A stretch of DNA of 16,201 nt from a candidate division FCPU426 bacterium (GTDB taxonomy: Bacteria; Oederibacteriota; JAAXVQ01; JAUVAV01). This document shows, one piece after another, positions 1 through 6,589 of the stretch (its first letter is position 1; every line of letters starts with the position of its first letter). The notes beneath the pieces were generated by a model, which ran no database searches, was not told the origin of the DNA, and saw nothing but the letters and a program-made list of their open reading frames with translations. The position numbers and the translations under genes are program-made. The stretch spans positions 1-16,201 of the forward strand of contig JAUXBQ010000028.1 in assembly GCA_030619365.1 (NCBI GenBank), given 5' to 3'.

Positions 1-123
1 GACAGCGTGACGATCGAGGGCGAGTTGATCACGCCGATCGCGATGGAGAAGGAATTGCGGTTCGCGATCCGCGAGGGCGGACACACGGTAGGCGCCGGGG
101 TCATCTCGGACATCCTGGAATAG
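1..123 (+). CDS. tuf: Elongation factor Tu, C-terminal fragment (5' end outside window)
   Basis: This is the last 40 codons of EF-Tu, the GTPase that carries aminoacyl-tRNA to the ribosomal A site. The visible peptide includes LITPIAMEKELRFAIREGG followed by HTVGAGVISDILE and a TAG stop. It matches the closing beta-barrel strand of domain 3, where nearly all bacterial EF-Tu proteins read FAIREGGRTVGAGV; here His replaces the usual Arg. The GTPase domain lies upstream of the window and cannot be checked. Only 18 bp separate the stop from rpsJ, the usual str-to-S10 junction, so co-transcription with the downstream ribosomal genes is likely. Confidence 0.96.
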   Translation, partial: DSVTIEGELITPIAMEKELRFAIREGGHTVGAGVISDILE

Positions 124-141
124 GGGAAGGCGGAGGGACGC

Positions 142-450
142 ATGGAACAGCAAAAGATCAGAATCAGGATGAAGGCTTACGACAGCAAGCTCCTGGACCG
201 CTCGGCCAAAGACGTGATCGAGACCGCCAAGCGGACCGGGGCCCGGGTTTTTGGGCCGGTTCCCCTGCCCACGCGCATCAACCGGATCACCGTGCTGCGC
301 AGTCCCCACGTTGACAAGAAATCGCGAGAGCAATTCGAGGTACGGACACACAAGCGGCTCCTGGACATCGTCGAACCGACGGCCAAAACCATTGATGCGC
401 TGATGAAGATGGACTTACCTGCCGGGGTGGACGTGGAAATTAAATTGTAG
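142..450 (+). CDS. rpsJ: 30S ribosomal protein S10
   Basis: S10 is a protein of the 30S head and, with NusB, part of the NusG/NusE antitermination machinery (S10 is NusE). The 102-residue product has the normal family length. It carries the family signatures IRIRMKAYDSKLLDRSAKDV near residues 6-25 and GPVPLPTRINRITVLRSPHV near 38-57, the latter lying in the loop that binds 16S rRNA. The ATG at 142 follows a GGAGGG ribosome binding site at 131-136. It is the first gene of the S10 block, directly after tuf. Oddly, its TAG stop lies inside the left arm of a perfect 30-bp palindrome (446-475), so the element overlaps the last codon and the stop. Confidence 0.98.
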   Translation: MEQQKIRIRMKAYDSKLLDRSAKDVIETAKRTGARVFGPVPLPTRINRITVLRSPHVDKKSREQFEVRTHKRLLDIVEPTAKTIDALMKMDLPAGVDVEIKL

Positions 451-475
451 GGACCAGGCATGCCTGGTCCCTACA
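446..475. repeat. Perfect 30-bp palindrome in the rpsJ-rplC junction
   Basis: The left arm TGTAGGGACCAGGCA is followed with no spacer by its exact reverse complement, and symmetry ends at both next bases (T445, G476). As RNA it could fold as a 13-bp stem with a CATG tetraloop. There is no U-tract after it, so it is not a classic terminator. It includes the rpsJ stop codon and lies 36 bp before the rplC start. It looks like a REP-type or MITE-like palindrome scattered in some genomes, or a processing or attenuation hairpin. No second copy was noticed in this window. Confidence 0.85.
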
Positions 476-511
476 GGACCGGATATCATGGTCAATAAAT
501 AGGAGATAATC

Positions 512-1150
512 ATGGTAAAGAGCATATTAGGCCGAAAAGTCGGCATGACCCAGATTTTTGACGAAAAGGGTCGTATCATCCCGGTGACCGTGGTTTCGGC
601 CGGGCCGTGCACGGTGGTGCAGGTCAAGACCGTGGAAAAAGACGGGTACGCCGCCATCCAGGTCGGTTACGACGAGCAGAAGCCGAAGCGCCTGACCAAG
701 CCGGTGTTAGGGCAATTCACCAAGCGTAAGCTCAAACCACACCGCGTCCTGCGCGAATTCCGCCTGACCGGCCAGGAAACCTTCAAAGAGGGGCAGACGT
801 TCGGACCGGAAATTCTGGACGGCGTCGCCTGGGTGGATGTGGTCGGTGTTTCCAAGGGCAAGGGATTCCAGGGCGTGATTAAGCGCCATAATTTTTCGGG
901 TGGACCCAATAGCCACGGCTCGATGCATCACCGCGCGCCCGGCTCCATCGGTCAGTCCTCCGATCCTTCGCGCGTGTTCAAAGGCGTGAAAATGCCCGGG
1001 CACATGGGACAGGAACGGGTCTCGGCCCTGAAATTGAAATTGGTGAAGATTGATTCCAAACAGAAATTACTGCTCATCCGCGGATCGATTCCGGGAGCCA
1101 ATCGAGACCTGGTGCTCGTCCAGGAAAGCCGCCGGGGAGGTAAAAAATAG
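512..1150 (+). CDS. rplC: 50S ribosomal protein L3
   Basis: L3 starts 50S assembly by binding the 3' domain of 23S rRNA, and its long loop reaches toward the peptidyl transferase centre. The product is 212 residues, close to the usual 205-215. It opens with MVKSILGRKVGMTQIFDEKG and carries the central signature from about residue 133 (NSHGSMHHRAPGSIGQSSDP), then VFKGVKMPGHMG. Gln148 sits where the glutamine methylated by PrmB lies in E. coli; whether it is modified here is unknown. An AGGAG at 501-505 serves the ATG at 512. The upstream gap is occupied mostly by the 30-bp palindrome. rplD follows after 2 bp. Confidence 0.98.
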   Translation: MVKSILGRKVGMTQIFDEKGRIIPVTVVSAGPCTVVQVKTVEKDGYAAIQVGYDEQKPKRLTKPVLGQFTKRKLKPHRVLREFRLTGQETFKEGQTFGPEILDGVAWVDVVGVSKGKGFQGVIKRHNFSGGPNSHGSMHHRAPGSIGQSSDPSRVFKGVKMPGHMGQERVSALKLKLVKIDSKQKLLLIRGSIPGANRDLVLVQESRRGGKK

Positions 1151-1152
1151 CC

Positions 1153-1779
1153 ATGCCAGTGGTCAAGGTAGTCAACCGTGAGAACCAACCGGCCGGCGAG
1201 GTCACTCTTTCAGACCAGGTCTTCGGCGCCAAAGTAAACCGGCATCTGCTCTGGGAAGCGGTCCAGAGCCATTTGGCCAACAAGCGCCGGGGAACCGCGT
1301 CCACCAAGACCCGCGCCGAAGTGAGCGGCGGCGGGGCCAAACCCTGGCGGCAAAAAGGCACGGGCCGGGCCCGGGCCGGCAGCAACCGCTCCCCGCTGTG
1401 GATTAAAGGCGGGGTTACCTTCGGGCCGAGACCGCGCGATTATACCTGGGACATGCCGAAAAAAATGCGGCGCCAGGCCCTGCGCTCAATTTTTTCCGCC
1501 AAAGTGGCGGACAACGAGATGGTCGTTCTGGATGAACTGAAGCTGACGGAAATCAAGACCAAGGTCATGGCCGGCCTGCTGAAAAATCTCAAACTGGACG
1601 GGAAAACAACCCTGGTCATGGACAGGCGGGATGAAAAGATCCGGTTGTCCGGCCGCAACCTCGCTGACCTGCAAATTTTAAACCCCGAGAACATCAATAC
1701 CTATGACCTGGTGAATTGCGATCACCTGCTGCTGACCCGCGAGGCCATCACCCGGATTGAGGAGCAACTCTGCAAATGA
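1153..1779 (+). CDS. rplD: 50S ribosomal protein L4
   Basis: L4 binds 23S rRNA domain I, and its extended loop lines the nascent-peptide exit tunnel. In E. coli it also represses its own S10 operon, but no matching leader is visible here. The 208-residue length is normal. The loop signature is clear around residues 47-75 (GTASTKTRAEVSGGGAKPWR, then QKGTGRARAGS). The start is 2 bp after the rplC stop, with GGAGG at 1136-1140 inside rplC. The stop overlaps the rplW start in an ATGA arrangement, so L4 and L23 are probably translationally coupled. Confidence 0.98.
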   Translation: MPVVKVVNRENQPAGEVTLSDQVFGAKVNRHLLWEAVQSHLANKRRGTASTKTRAEVSGGGAKPWRQKGTGRARAGSNRSPLWIKGGVTFGPRPRDYTWDMPKKMRRQALRSIFSAKVADNEMVVLDELKLTEIKTKVMAGLLKNLKLDGKTTLVMDRRDEKIRLSGRNLADLQILNPENINTYDLVNCDHLLLTREAITRIEEQLCK

Positions 1780-2063
1780 ATCCCTATACCATTATTAAAA
1801 GGCCTTTGATCACGGAAAAAACCAGCCAGGGCCGGGAAGCCAAGAACGCGTACGCCTTTGAGGTGGACCGGAAGGCCAATAAAATAATGATTAAACAGGC
1901 CATCGAGCAGATTTTCAAGGTCAAGGTGCTGGATATCAATACCATCATGATGCCCGGCAAGGGCCGCCGCTTTGGGGCGCATCTCTCACCCAAGCGTCCC
2001 TGGAAAAAAGCGGTGGCGAAACTGAAAGCCGGGGAACGTATCGAGATTCACGAAGGCGTCTAA
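1776..2063 (+). CDS. rplW: 50S ribosomal protein L23
   Basis: L23 sits at the exit of the peptide tunnel and is the docking site for trigger factor and signal recognition particle. The 95-residue protein has the family opening IIKRPLITEKTSQ and the internal segment NAYAFEVDRKANKIMIKQAI. The basic loop ending in MMPGKGRRFGAHLSPKRPWK makes contacts with 23S rRNA. The ATG overlaps the rplD stop codon (ATGA at 1776-1779), with GAGGAG at 1758-1763 inside rplD, indicating coupled translation. A 42-bp gap to rplB contains that gene's ribosome binding site and nothing else I can recognise. Confidence 0.97.
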   Translation: MNPYTIIKRPLITEKTSQGREAKNAYAFEVDRKANKIMIKQAIEQIFKVKVLDINTIMMPGKGRRFGAHLSPKRPWKKAVAKLKAGERIEIHEGV

Positions 2064-2092
2064 ACGGCTGTTTGCCTGCCAGGGGTGACGCG

Positions 2093-2098
2093 AAGGAG
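2093..2098 (+). promoter_or_regulatory. Ribosome binding site that fixes the rplB start
   Basis: AAGGAG lies 7 bases before the ATG at 2106. It is downstream of the alternative GTG at 2085, so it can only serve the later start, and this agrees with the conserved L2 N-terminus. Confidence 0.85.
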
Positions 2099-2105
2099 AA
2101 TTGGT

Positions 2106-2936
2106 ATGCCGCTAAAAAAATATAAGCCCACCAGCCCGGGACGCCGCGGGATGACGGGGTACGATTTCGAGGAAATCACCCGCAGCCATCCGGAAAAATC
2201 CTTGCTGCGCAAGAAAAACCGCAGCGGGGGGCACAATGTGAATGGGCGCTACACGGCGCGCCGGAAAACCGGCGGCCACAAACGACGCTACCGCTTGGTG
2301 GACTTTACCCGGGACAAATTCGGCATTCCGGGCAAGGTCGTCGCGATTGAGTATGACCCCAACCGGACCGCCCACATCGCGCTGGTGCAGTACCGGGACG
2401 GGGAGAAACGCTACATCGTGGCGCCGGAAAACCTGCGCGTGGGTGCGCAGATTTTTTCCGGGCCGGAATCGGACATTCAGACGGGGAATTGCCTGCCCCT
2501 GCGCAAGATTCCGACCGGCGAGACCATTCATAATATCGAATTGGCTCTGGGACAGAAGGCGCGTTTGGCCCGCTCGGCGGGCAGCAGCGCTCAGCTCCTG
2601 GCCAAGGAAGGCAACTACGCCCACGTCCGGCTGCCATCCGGCGAGGTTCGCTTGGTCCACCTGGACTGCAAGGCAACATTGGGGCAGGTGGGCAACAAGG
2701 AAAACGAAAATGTTAATCTGGGTAAGGCTGGCCGGCATCGCTGGATGGGATTCAAACCCCGCAGCCGCGGTGTAGCCAAAAACCCGGTGGACCATCCCCT
2801 GGGCGGGGGAGAGGGCCGGTCGTCCGGCGGCCGGCACCCGGTGACGCCCTGGGGCATCCCCACCAAGGGTTTCAAAACCCGGCGTAAAAACAAGCCCAGC
2901 AACAGCATGATTATCCGGCGCCGGAAGAAAAAATAA
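2106..2936 (+). CDS. rplB: 50S ribosomal protein L2
   Basis: L2 is one of the most conserved 50S proteins; it binds near the peptidyl transferase centre and bridges to the 30S. From the ATG at 2106 it is 276 residues and begins MPLKKYKPTSPGRR, as in the family. AAGGAG at 2093-2098 supports this start over an in-frame GTG at 2085 that would add seven residues. The C-terminal catalytic-region signature is NPVDHPLGGGEGRSSGGRHP from residue 226. The first His (His230, equivalent to E. coli His229) is kept, while the second, usually His, is Leu232. The extreme C-terminus is strongly basic. rpsS follows after 15 bp. Confidence 0.98.
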   Translation: MPLKKYKPTSPGRRGMTGYDFEEITRSHPEKSLLRKKNRSGGHNVNGRYTARRKTGGHKRRYRLVDFTRDKFGIPGKVVAIEYDPNRTAHIALVQYRDGEKRYIVAPENLRVGAQIFSGPESDIQTGNCLPLRKIPTGETIHNIELALGQKARLARSAGSSAQLLAKEGNYAHVRLPSGEVRLVHLDCKATLGQVGNKENENVNLGKAGRHRWMGFKPRSRGVAKNPVDHPLGGGEGRSSGGRHPVTPWGIPTKGFKTRRKNKPSNSMIIRRRKKK

Positions 2937-2951
2937 TAGGGAGGCCGAGCA

Positions 2952-3233
2952 GTGACACGTTCACTGAAAAAAGGGCCGTACGTTGACGCGAAATTGATAA
3001 AGAAAATCGAGCGCCTGGACCAGGCCAACGAGAAAAAGGTCGTGAAAACCTGGTCGCGGCGCACGACCATTACCCCCGAGATGGTGGGCTTTACGCTGGC
3101 CGTGCATAACGGCAAGAAGTTTTTGCCCGTCTACCTGACCGAGAACATGGTAGGGCATAAACTCGGCGAATTCGCGCCCACGCGCACATTTAAGGGACAC
3201 AGCCGCGGAGAGAAAACAACCACGGTGAAGTAG
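2952..3233 (+). CDS. rpsS: 30S ribosomal protein S19
   Basis: S19 lies in the 30S head, forms a complex with S13 and contacts the A-site finger of the 50S. The product is 93 residues, the standard size. It begins MTRSLKKGPYVDAKLIKKIE and has the signature VGFTLAVHNGKKFLPVYLTE followed by MVGHKLGEFAPTRTFKGH. Translation starts at a GTG preceded by GGGAGG (2939-2944). It lies between rplB and rplV, as in nearly all bacteria. A small GC hairpin begins in its TAG stop codon and occupies the gap to rplV. Confidence 0.97.
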   Translation: MTRSLKKGPYVDAKLIKKIERLDQANEKKVVKTWSRRTTITPEMVGFTLAVHNGKKFLPVYLTENMVGHKLGEFAPTRTFKGHSRGEKTTTVK

Positions 3234-3251
3234 GCCGGCCTTTTTCCGGCC
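3233..3251 (+). other. GC hairpin in the rpsS-rplV gap
   Basis: GGCCGG at 3233-3238 pairs with CCGGCC at 3246-3251 around the loop CCTTTTT. The T-run lies in the loop rather than after the stem, so this does not fit a Rho-independent terminator. It leaves the rplV ribosome binding site (GGGAGG, 3258-3263) free. A role in mRNA processing or stability is possible but unproven. Confidence 0.5.
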
Positions 3252-3269
3252 CGCCGAGGGAGGCACGCA

Positions 3270-3638
3270 ATGGACCAAAAAGTCAAGGCCCGGTATATAC
3301 GGATCGGCCCCCGCAAAGTCAGGATCGTGGCCGACCTGATCCGGAAAAAAAGAGTGGATGAGGCGCTCAATCTGCTGAAGTTCATCCCCAAGGCGGCTTC
3401 GCCGATTCTGAGCCGTTTGCTCAAGTCCGCGGTGGCCGCGGCCGGGAGGCACCCGGATGTCGACCTCGCGGTCCTCTTTATCAAGGAAATCCGCGCGGAT
3501 GGCGGCCCGCAAGTGCGCAACGCCAAGCGGTTTATACCCCGGGCCATGGGACGAGCCAGCAAGATTCGCGTGGAGACATCGCATTTAACCCTGGTGGTTT
3601 CGGACGGCAAGGCCGCGCCGGAACCCGAGAAGGAATAA
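3270..3638 (+). CDS. rplV: 50S ribosomal protein L22
   Basis: L22 contacts all 23S rRNA domains, and its beta-hairpin forms part of the exit-tunnel constriction with L4. The 122-residue protein has the family N-terminus KARYIRIGPRKVRIVADLIR. The hairpin and tail signature VRNAKRFIPRAMGRASKIRV lies near residues 80-100, followed by TSHLTLVVSD. A short Pro/Glu/Lys-rich tail makes it about ten residues longer than the most compact homologues. GGGAGG at 3258-3263 is 6 bases from the ATG. Its stop codon overlaps the rpsC ribosome binding site. Confidence 0.97.
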   Translation: MDQKVKARYIRIGPRKVRIVADLIRKKRVDEALNLLKFIPKAASPILSRLLKSAVAAAGRHPDVDLAVLFIKEIRADGGPQVRNAKRFIPRAMGRASKIRVETSHLTLVVSDGKAAPEPEKE

Positions 3639-3649
3639 GGAGGCACAAC

Positions 3650-4321
3650 GTGGGTCAAAAGGTCAACCCCATCGGATTTCGTCTCGGGATTACCCGGACT
3701 TGGGATTCCCAGTGGTTTGCCCGCAAGAACTATGTGGAGCTGCTGCTGGAGGACATTAAAATACGGAAGTTCCTGAAGCAGCGCCTGAAACATGCGGGCA
3801 TTTCCAAGGTCGAGATTGAGCGCGCCTCCCAGCGGGCCACGGTCACCATTTACGCCGCCAAGCCCGGCATCATCATCGGGAAAAAGGGATCGGAGATCGA
3901 CCTGCTGCGCAAGGACATCCAGGCCATGACCGGGAAGCAGGTATACGTGAATATTTTGGAAGTCAAGCGACCGGAGCTGGACGCCGTCCTGGTCGCGGAA
4001 AATGTGGCCCGGCAGTTGGAGCGCCGGATCGCCTTCCGGAGGGCCATGAAGCGCGCCGTGTCCGCTTCCATGGAGATGGGGGCCAAGGGCATCCGGATCG
4101 CCTGCGCGGGCCGTCTGGCCGGCGCGGAAATCGCCCGCCGCGAATGGTATCGTGAGGGCCAGATTCCGCTGCACACGCTCCGTGCCCACATTGACTTCGG
4201 ACAGGCCACGGCCCATACCACCTACGGCACCATCGGGGTGAAGATTTGGATTTACCTGGAGAAAAAAAGTCAGGAAAAACCAGTAGGAGCTAAGTCACAT
4301 GCTGCTGCCGAAAAGAGTTAA
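3650..4321 (+). CDS. rpsC: 30S ribosomal protein S3
   Basis: S3 forms the mRNA entry channel with S4 and S5 and has helicase activity there in other bacteria. The 223-residue product starts MGQKVNPIGFRLGITRTWDS, the standard N-terminus. It has a type-2 KH domain with the GIIIGKKG loop at residues 73-80 and the C-terminal segment GRLAGAEIARREWYREGQIP. The start is a GTG with AAGGAGG (3637-3643) six bases upstream. Its last 23 bp overlap the start of rplP in another frame, so the variable S3 tail doubles as the rplP translation start region. This favours coupling of S3 and L16. Confidence 0.98.
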   Translation: MGQKVNPIGFRLGITRTWDSQWFARKNYVELLLEDIKIRKFLKQRLKHAGISKVEIERASQRATVTIYAAKPGIIIGKKGSEIDLLRKDIQAMTGKQVYVNILEVKRPELDAVLVAENVARQLERRIAFRRAMKRAVSASMEMGAKGIRIACAGRLAGAEIARREWYREGQIPLHTLRAHIDFGQATAHTTYGTIGVKIWIYLEKKSQEKPVGAKSHAAAEKS

Positions 4322-4721
4322 ACACCGCAAAGTTCATAGAGGCAAGATGCGGGGCATGGCCCATCGGGGCGCGAAGGTCAGTTTCGGGAGTTACGGGCTG
4401 AAAGCCATGGCCGCTAGCTGGATCACCAGCGCCCAGATCGAGGCCTGCCGCGTGGTGATTAACCGCCATCTCAAACGAGGCGGAAAAGTCTGGATACGCA
4501 TTTTCCCGGACAAGCCCATCACCAAGAAACCGGCGGAAACCCGGATGGGAAAAGGCAAGGGCGCGCCCGAAGCCTGGGTGGCGGTCGTCAAACCCGGCCG
4601 GATTCTGTTCGAACTGGAAGGCGTCTCCGAAAAGGTGGCCAAGGAGGCCTTCACACTGGCCTCGCACCGGCTACCGCTGCTCACACGTTTTGTGGCGCGT
4701 GAAGAAGTGAGGGCCATGTAA
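4299..4721 (+). CDS. rplP: 50S ribosomal protein L16
   Basis: L16 organises the A-site tRNA region of the 50S and is added late in assembly. The product is 140 residues. It opens with MLLPKRVKHRKVHRGKMRGM, has SFGSYGLKAMAASWITSAQI from about residue 29, and FPDKPITKKPAETRMGKGKG from about 69, all diagnostic of L16. Its ATG lies 23 bp inside the end of rpsC, with TAGGAG at 4284-4289 as ribosome binding site. The TAA stop shares its last base with the ATG of rpmC (TAATG), so L16 and L29 translation is probably coupled. Confidence 0.98.
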   Translation: MLLPKRVKHRKVHRGKMRGMAHRGAKVSFGSYGLKAMAASWITSAQIEACRVVINRHLKRGGKVWIRIFPDKPITKKPAETRMGKGKGAPEAWVAVVKPGRILFELEGVSEKVAKEAFTLASHRLPLLTRFVAREEVRAM

Positions 4722-4951
4722 TGAAAATTGATAAATTCCGGGAAATGAACAAAGACGAGCTGCTCCGCAAGCTGACGGAGATGCAGGACAATCTTTTTAA
4801 AATGAAGATCAAGGTTCAAACCAAGCAGGTTGAGAACACGTCGCAGCTCTCGGCTACCCGCCGGGACATCGCGCGCGTTAAGACCCTGCTTCAGGAAATG
4901 GAACAAAAGGGCATCCAGACCACGGCGGCGGCCGAGATCGGCAAGCGCTAG
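4721..4951 (+). CDS. rpmC: 50S ribosomal protein L29
   Basis: L29 is a small helical-hairpin protein beside L23 at the tunnel exit. The 76-residue product has the family pattern: an N-terminal helix with EMNKDELLRKLTEMQDNLF, the turn with KVQTKQVENTSQL, and a second helix with RRDIARVKTLLQEME. It is about ten residues longer than typical because of an Ala/Thr-rich tail. The start overlaps the rplP stop by one base. rpsQ follows after a 28-bp gap that carries its ribosome binding site. Confidence 0.95.
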   Translation: MKIDKFREMNKDELLRKLTEMQDNLFKMKIKVQTKQVENTSQLSATRRDIARVKTLLQEMEQKGIQTTAAAEIGKR

Positions 4952-4969
4952 GTCCGACGGTTCGGACGA

Positions 4970-4974
4970 GGAGG
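4970..4974 (+). promoter_or_regulatory. Ribosome binding site that decides the rpsQ start
   Basis: GGAGG (within GAGGAGG, 4968-4974) is 5 bases from the ATG at 4980 but only 2 from the adjacent ATG at 4977. Normal spacing favours 4980, although the two starts differ by a single Met. Confidence 0.7.
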
Positions 4975-4979
4975 CAATG

Positions 4980-5249
4980 ATGGCAGGGCTAAAAACCAGC
5001 AAGGATAAAATCGGCGTGGTTACCAGCAACAAGATGGAGAAATCCGCGATGGTGCGCGTCGATCACTCGGTGCAGCACCCGCGGTACAAACGATATATCC
5101 GGCGGTCCAAGCAATACCAGGTGCATGATGAAAAGAACGAATGCAGCCAAGGCGACACGGTTCGCATTCGGGAAACCCGCCCCCTCTCAAAGAATAAATA
5201 CCACACCTTGGTGGAGATCGTGGAACGGGCCAAGGTACAAGCGGGCTAG
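4980..5249 (+). CDS. rpsQ: 30S ribosomal protein S17
   Basis: S17 is a primary 16S rRNA-binding protein of the 30S body with an OB fold. From the ATG at 4980 it is 89 residues, the usual size. It shows the signatures KIGVVTSNKMEKSAMVRVDH and HPRYKRYIRRSKQYQVHDE, then the GDTVRIRETRPLSKNKYHTL segment typical of the family. The frame stays open upstream to 4830, inside rpmC, but that extension has no family similarity. The choice between ATG 4977 and 4980 rests on ribosome binding site spacing. It closes the S10 block, with the L14 gene 20 bp downstream. Confidence 0.97.
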   Translation: MAGLKTSKDKIGVVTSNKMEKSAMVRVDHSVQHPRYKRYIRRSKQYQVHDEKNECSQGDTVRIRETRPLSKNKYHTLVEIVERAKVQAG

Positions 5250-5269
5250 GCTGAAGGAGGCTGCGAGGA

Positions 5270-5638
5270 ATGATTCAGGTTCAGAGCATGCTGAAGGTTT
5301 CGGATAATTCCGGCGCCAAGCGTATTCAATGCATTAAAGTCCTGGGCGGGAGCCGGCGGCGTTACGCCGGACTGGGCGACATTATTGTGGGCGCCGTGAA
5401 GGAAGCCATCCCCGGAGCGCAGGTGAAGAAGAGCGAAATTGTGCGGTGTGTGATCGTGCGGGTGGCCCAAAACCACCGGCGTCCGGACGGGTCGTACATC
5501 CGGTTTGACGAAAACGCGGCGGTGGTCATCAATGACCAGATGAATCCACGGGGAACGCGTATCTTCGGCCCGGTGGCGCGCGAGCTCCGGGAACGCAATT
5601 TTGCCAAGATCATTTCCTTGGCGCCCGAAGTGGTATAA
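5270..5638 (+). CDS. rplN: 50S ribosomal protein L14
   Basis: L14 binds 23S rRNA on the subunit interface, contacts 16S helix 44, and is the docking site for the silencing factor RsfS. The 122-residue product has the universal length and sequence: MIQVQSMLKVSDNSGAKRIQ at the start, RRYAGLGDIIVGAVKEAIPG near the middle, and GTRIFGPVARELRERNFAKI near the end. AAGGAGG at 5254-5260 precedes the ATG by 9 bases. It opens the spc block, but only a 20-bp gap separates it from rpsQ, so there is no room for a separate promoter outside coding sequence. Confidence 0.98.
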   Translation: MIQVQSMLKVSDNSGAKRIQCIKVLGGSRRRYAGLGDIIVGAVKEAIPGAQVKKSEIVRCVIVRVAQNHRRPDGSYIRFDENAAVVINDQMNPRGTRIFGPVARELRERNFAKIISLAPEVV

Positions 5639-5642
5639 CCGC

Positions 5643-5647
5643 AGGAG
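5643..5647 (+). promoter_or_regulatory. Ribosome binding site favouring a TTG start for rplX
   Basis: AGGAG is 6 bases from the TTG at 5654 but 15 from the in-frame ATG at 5663. Normal spacing therefore supports TTG initiation, while protein similarity cannot decide because L24 N-termini vary. Confidence 0.6.
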
Positions 5648-5653
5648 AAAGGA

Positions 5654-5992
5654 TTGGACCCGATGGGGATTTTAAAGCCGAAACTGCATAAAAACGATAT
5701 TGTAACCGTCATCACCGGCAAAGACCGGGGGAAGAGCGGAAAAATACTGAAGATCATCCCGAAAAAGGGTGCGGCCGTGGTGGAGAAGATCAATTTCATC
5801 AAGCGGCATTCGCGGCCCACGCAAAAAATGCCCCAGGGCGGCATTTTGGAGAAAGAGGCGCCGCTGCCCCTGTCCAAGCTCAAACTGATCTGCAACAAGT
5901 GCAGCGAAGTGACGACCGTGAAGTTCCAGGCCAGCGGCCAGAGCGGAGATTTCGTCCGAATCTGCAAGAAATGCAAGGAGATGCTGGATTAG
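5654..5992 (+). CDS. rplX: 50S ribosomal protein L24 (zinc-ribbon form)
   Basis: L24 is an assembly-initiating protein that binds the 5' domain of 23S rRNA and lies near the tunnel exit. The product is 112 residues if the TTG at 5654 is used, or 109 from the ATG at 5663. The KOW motif is visible (KNDIVTVITGKDRGKSGKIL), followed by GAAVVEKINFIKRHSRPTQK. The C-terminal part has two CxxC pairs, Cys80/Cys83 and Cys104/Cys107, forming a probable zinc site. This is the Cys-containing version of L24 found in many bacteria. The 42-bp gap to rplE carries its GGAGG. Confidence 0.96.
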   Translation: MDPMGILKPKLHKNDIVTVITGKDRGKSGKILKIIPKKGAAVVEKINFIKRHSRPTQKMPQGGILEKEAPLPLSKLKLICNKCSEVTTVKFQASGQSGDFVRICKKCKEMLD

Positions 5993-6034
5993 CTTCGCAC
6001 TCGCGACCCCCTGCGCAAAGGGAGGAAGGTTGTC

Positions 6035-6577
6035 ATGGCTCGATTGAAAGAAAGATACCAAAAAGAGATTGTTCCGGTGTTGATGGAAAAGTTCTCTTAT
6101 CAAAACCGGCTTGAGGCGCCAAAGCTGCAGAAGGTCGTGCTCAACGTTGGGGTGGGCAAGGCCACCGAGAACATCAAGCTACTGGAAACGGCCGCCAAGG
6201 AATTGGAACAGATCACCGGTCAGCACGCCGTAATTACGCGGGCGAAAAAGTCCATCTCGAACTTCCGCCTGCGCCAGAACAACCCGGTGGGCGCGCGAGT
6301 CACGCTGCGCGGGCGCAGGATGTACGAGTTTATGGACCGGCTGCTCAATCTGGCGCTGCCGCGCATTAAGGATTTCCGGGGTATTTCCCTGCGTGGGTTC
6401 GACGGGCGGGGAAATTACAATCTGGGTCTCAAGGAGCAGATTGTTTTTCCCGAGATCAATTATGACAAAATCATGGAAATCCATGGGATGAATATCACCA
6501 TTGTCACCAGCACCAATAAGGACGAAGAGGCGGAAATGCTCCTGCGACAAATGGGCGCGCCGTTCTCCAAACGCTAG
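6035..6577 (+). CDS. rplE: 50S ribosomal protein L5
   Basis: L5 binds 5S rRNA with L18 in the central protuberance and contacts the P-site tRNA. The product is 180 residues, the family standard. It begins MARLKERYQKEIVPVLMEKF and has LQKVVLNVGVGKATENIKLL near residue 30. This is followed by ITGQHAVITRAKKSISNFRL and the DFRGISLRGFDGRGNYNLGL segment, all characteristic. GGAGG at 6021-6025 precedes the ATG by 9 bases. I could not recognise an E. coli-type S8 regulatory hairpin in the 42 bp before this gene. Confidence 0.98.
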   Translation: MARLKERYQKEIVPVLMEKFSYQNRLEAPKLQKVVLNVGVGKATENIKLLETAAKELEQITGQHAVITRAKKSISNFRLRQNNPVGARVTLRGRRMYEFMDRLLNLALPRIKDFRGISLRGFDGRGNYNLGLKEQIVFPEINYDKIMEIHGMNITIVTSTNKDEEAEMLLRQMGAPFSKR

Positions 6578-6589
6578 CGAGGAGGACCC

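Noticed and set aside
2085..2105. In-frame GTG upstream start for rplB adding seven residues
   Set aside because: The AAGGAG at 2093-2098 lies downstream of it, and the family N-terminus begins at the ATG at 2106.
2112..2837. 241-codon open frame on the - strand inside rplB
   Set aside because: It is antisense to L2, whose whole length matches the family. No ribosome binding site or domain supports the antisense frame.
3131..4216. Long open frame of 361 codons on the - strand across rplV and rpsC
   Set aside because: It lies wholly antisense to two clear ribosomal genes and has no recognisable motif. Long antisense frames are expected in GC-rich coding DNA.
4830..4979. Upstream extension of the rpsQ frame into rpmC
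   Set aside because: The extra 50 residues are Arg/Pro-rich shadow sequence of rpmC in another frame, with no S17 similarity; a good ribosome binding site supports 4980.
5993..6034. E. coli-type S8 regulatory site before rplE
   Set aside because: No helix-21-like hairpin with an internal loop is visible; only the ribosome binding site is clear.
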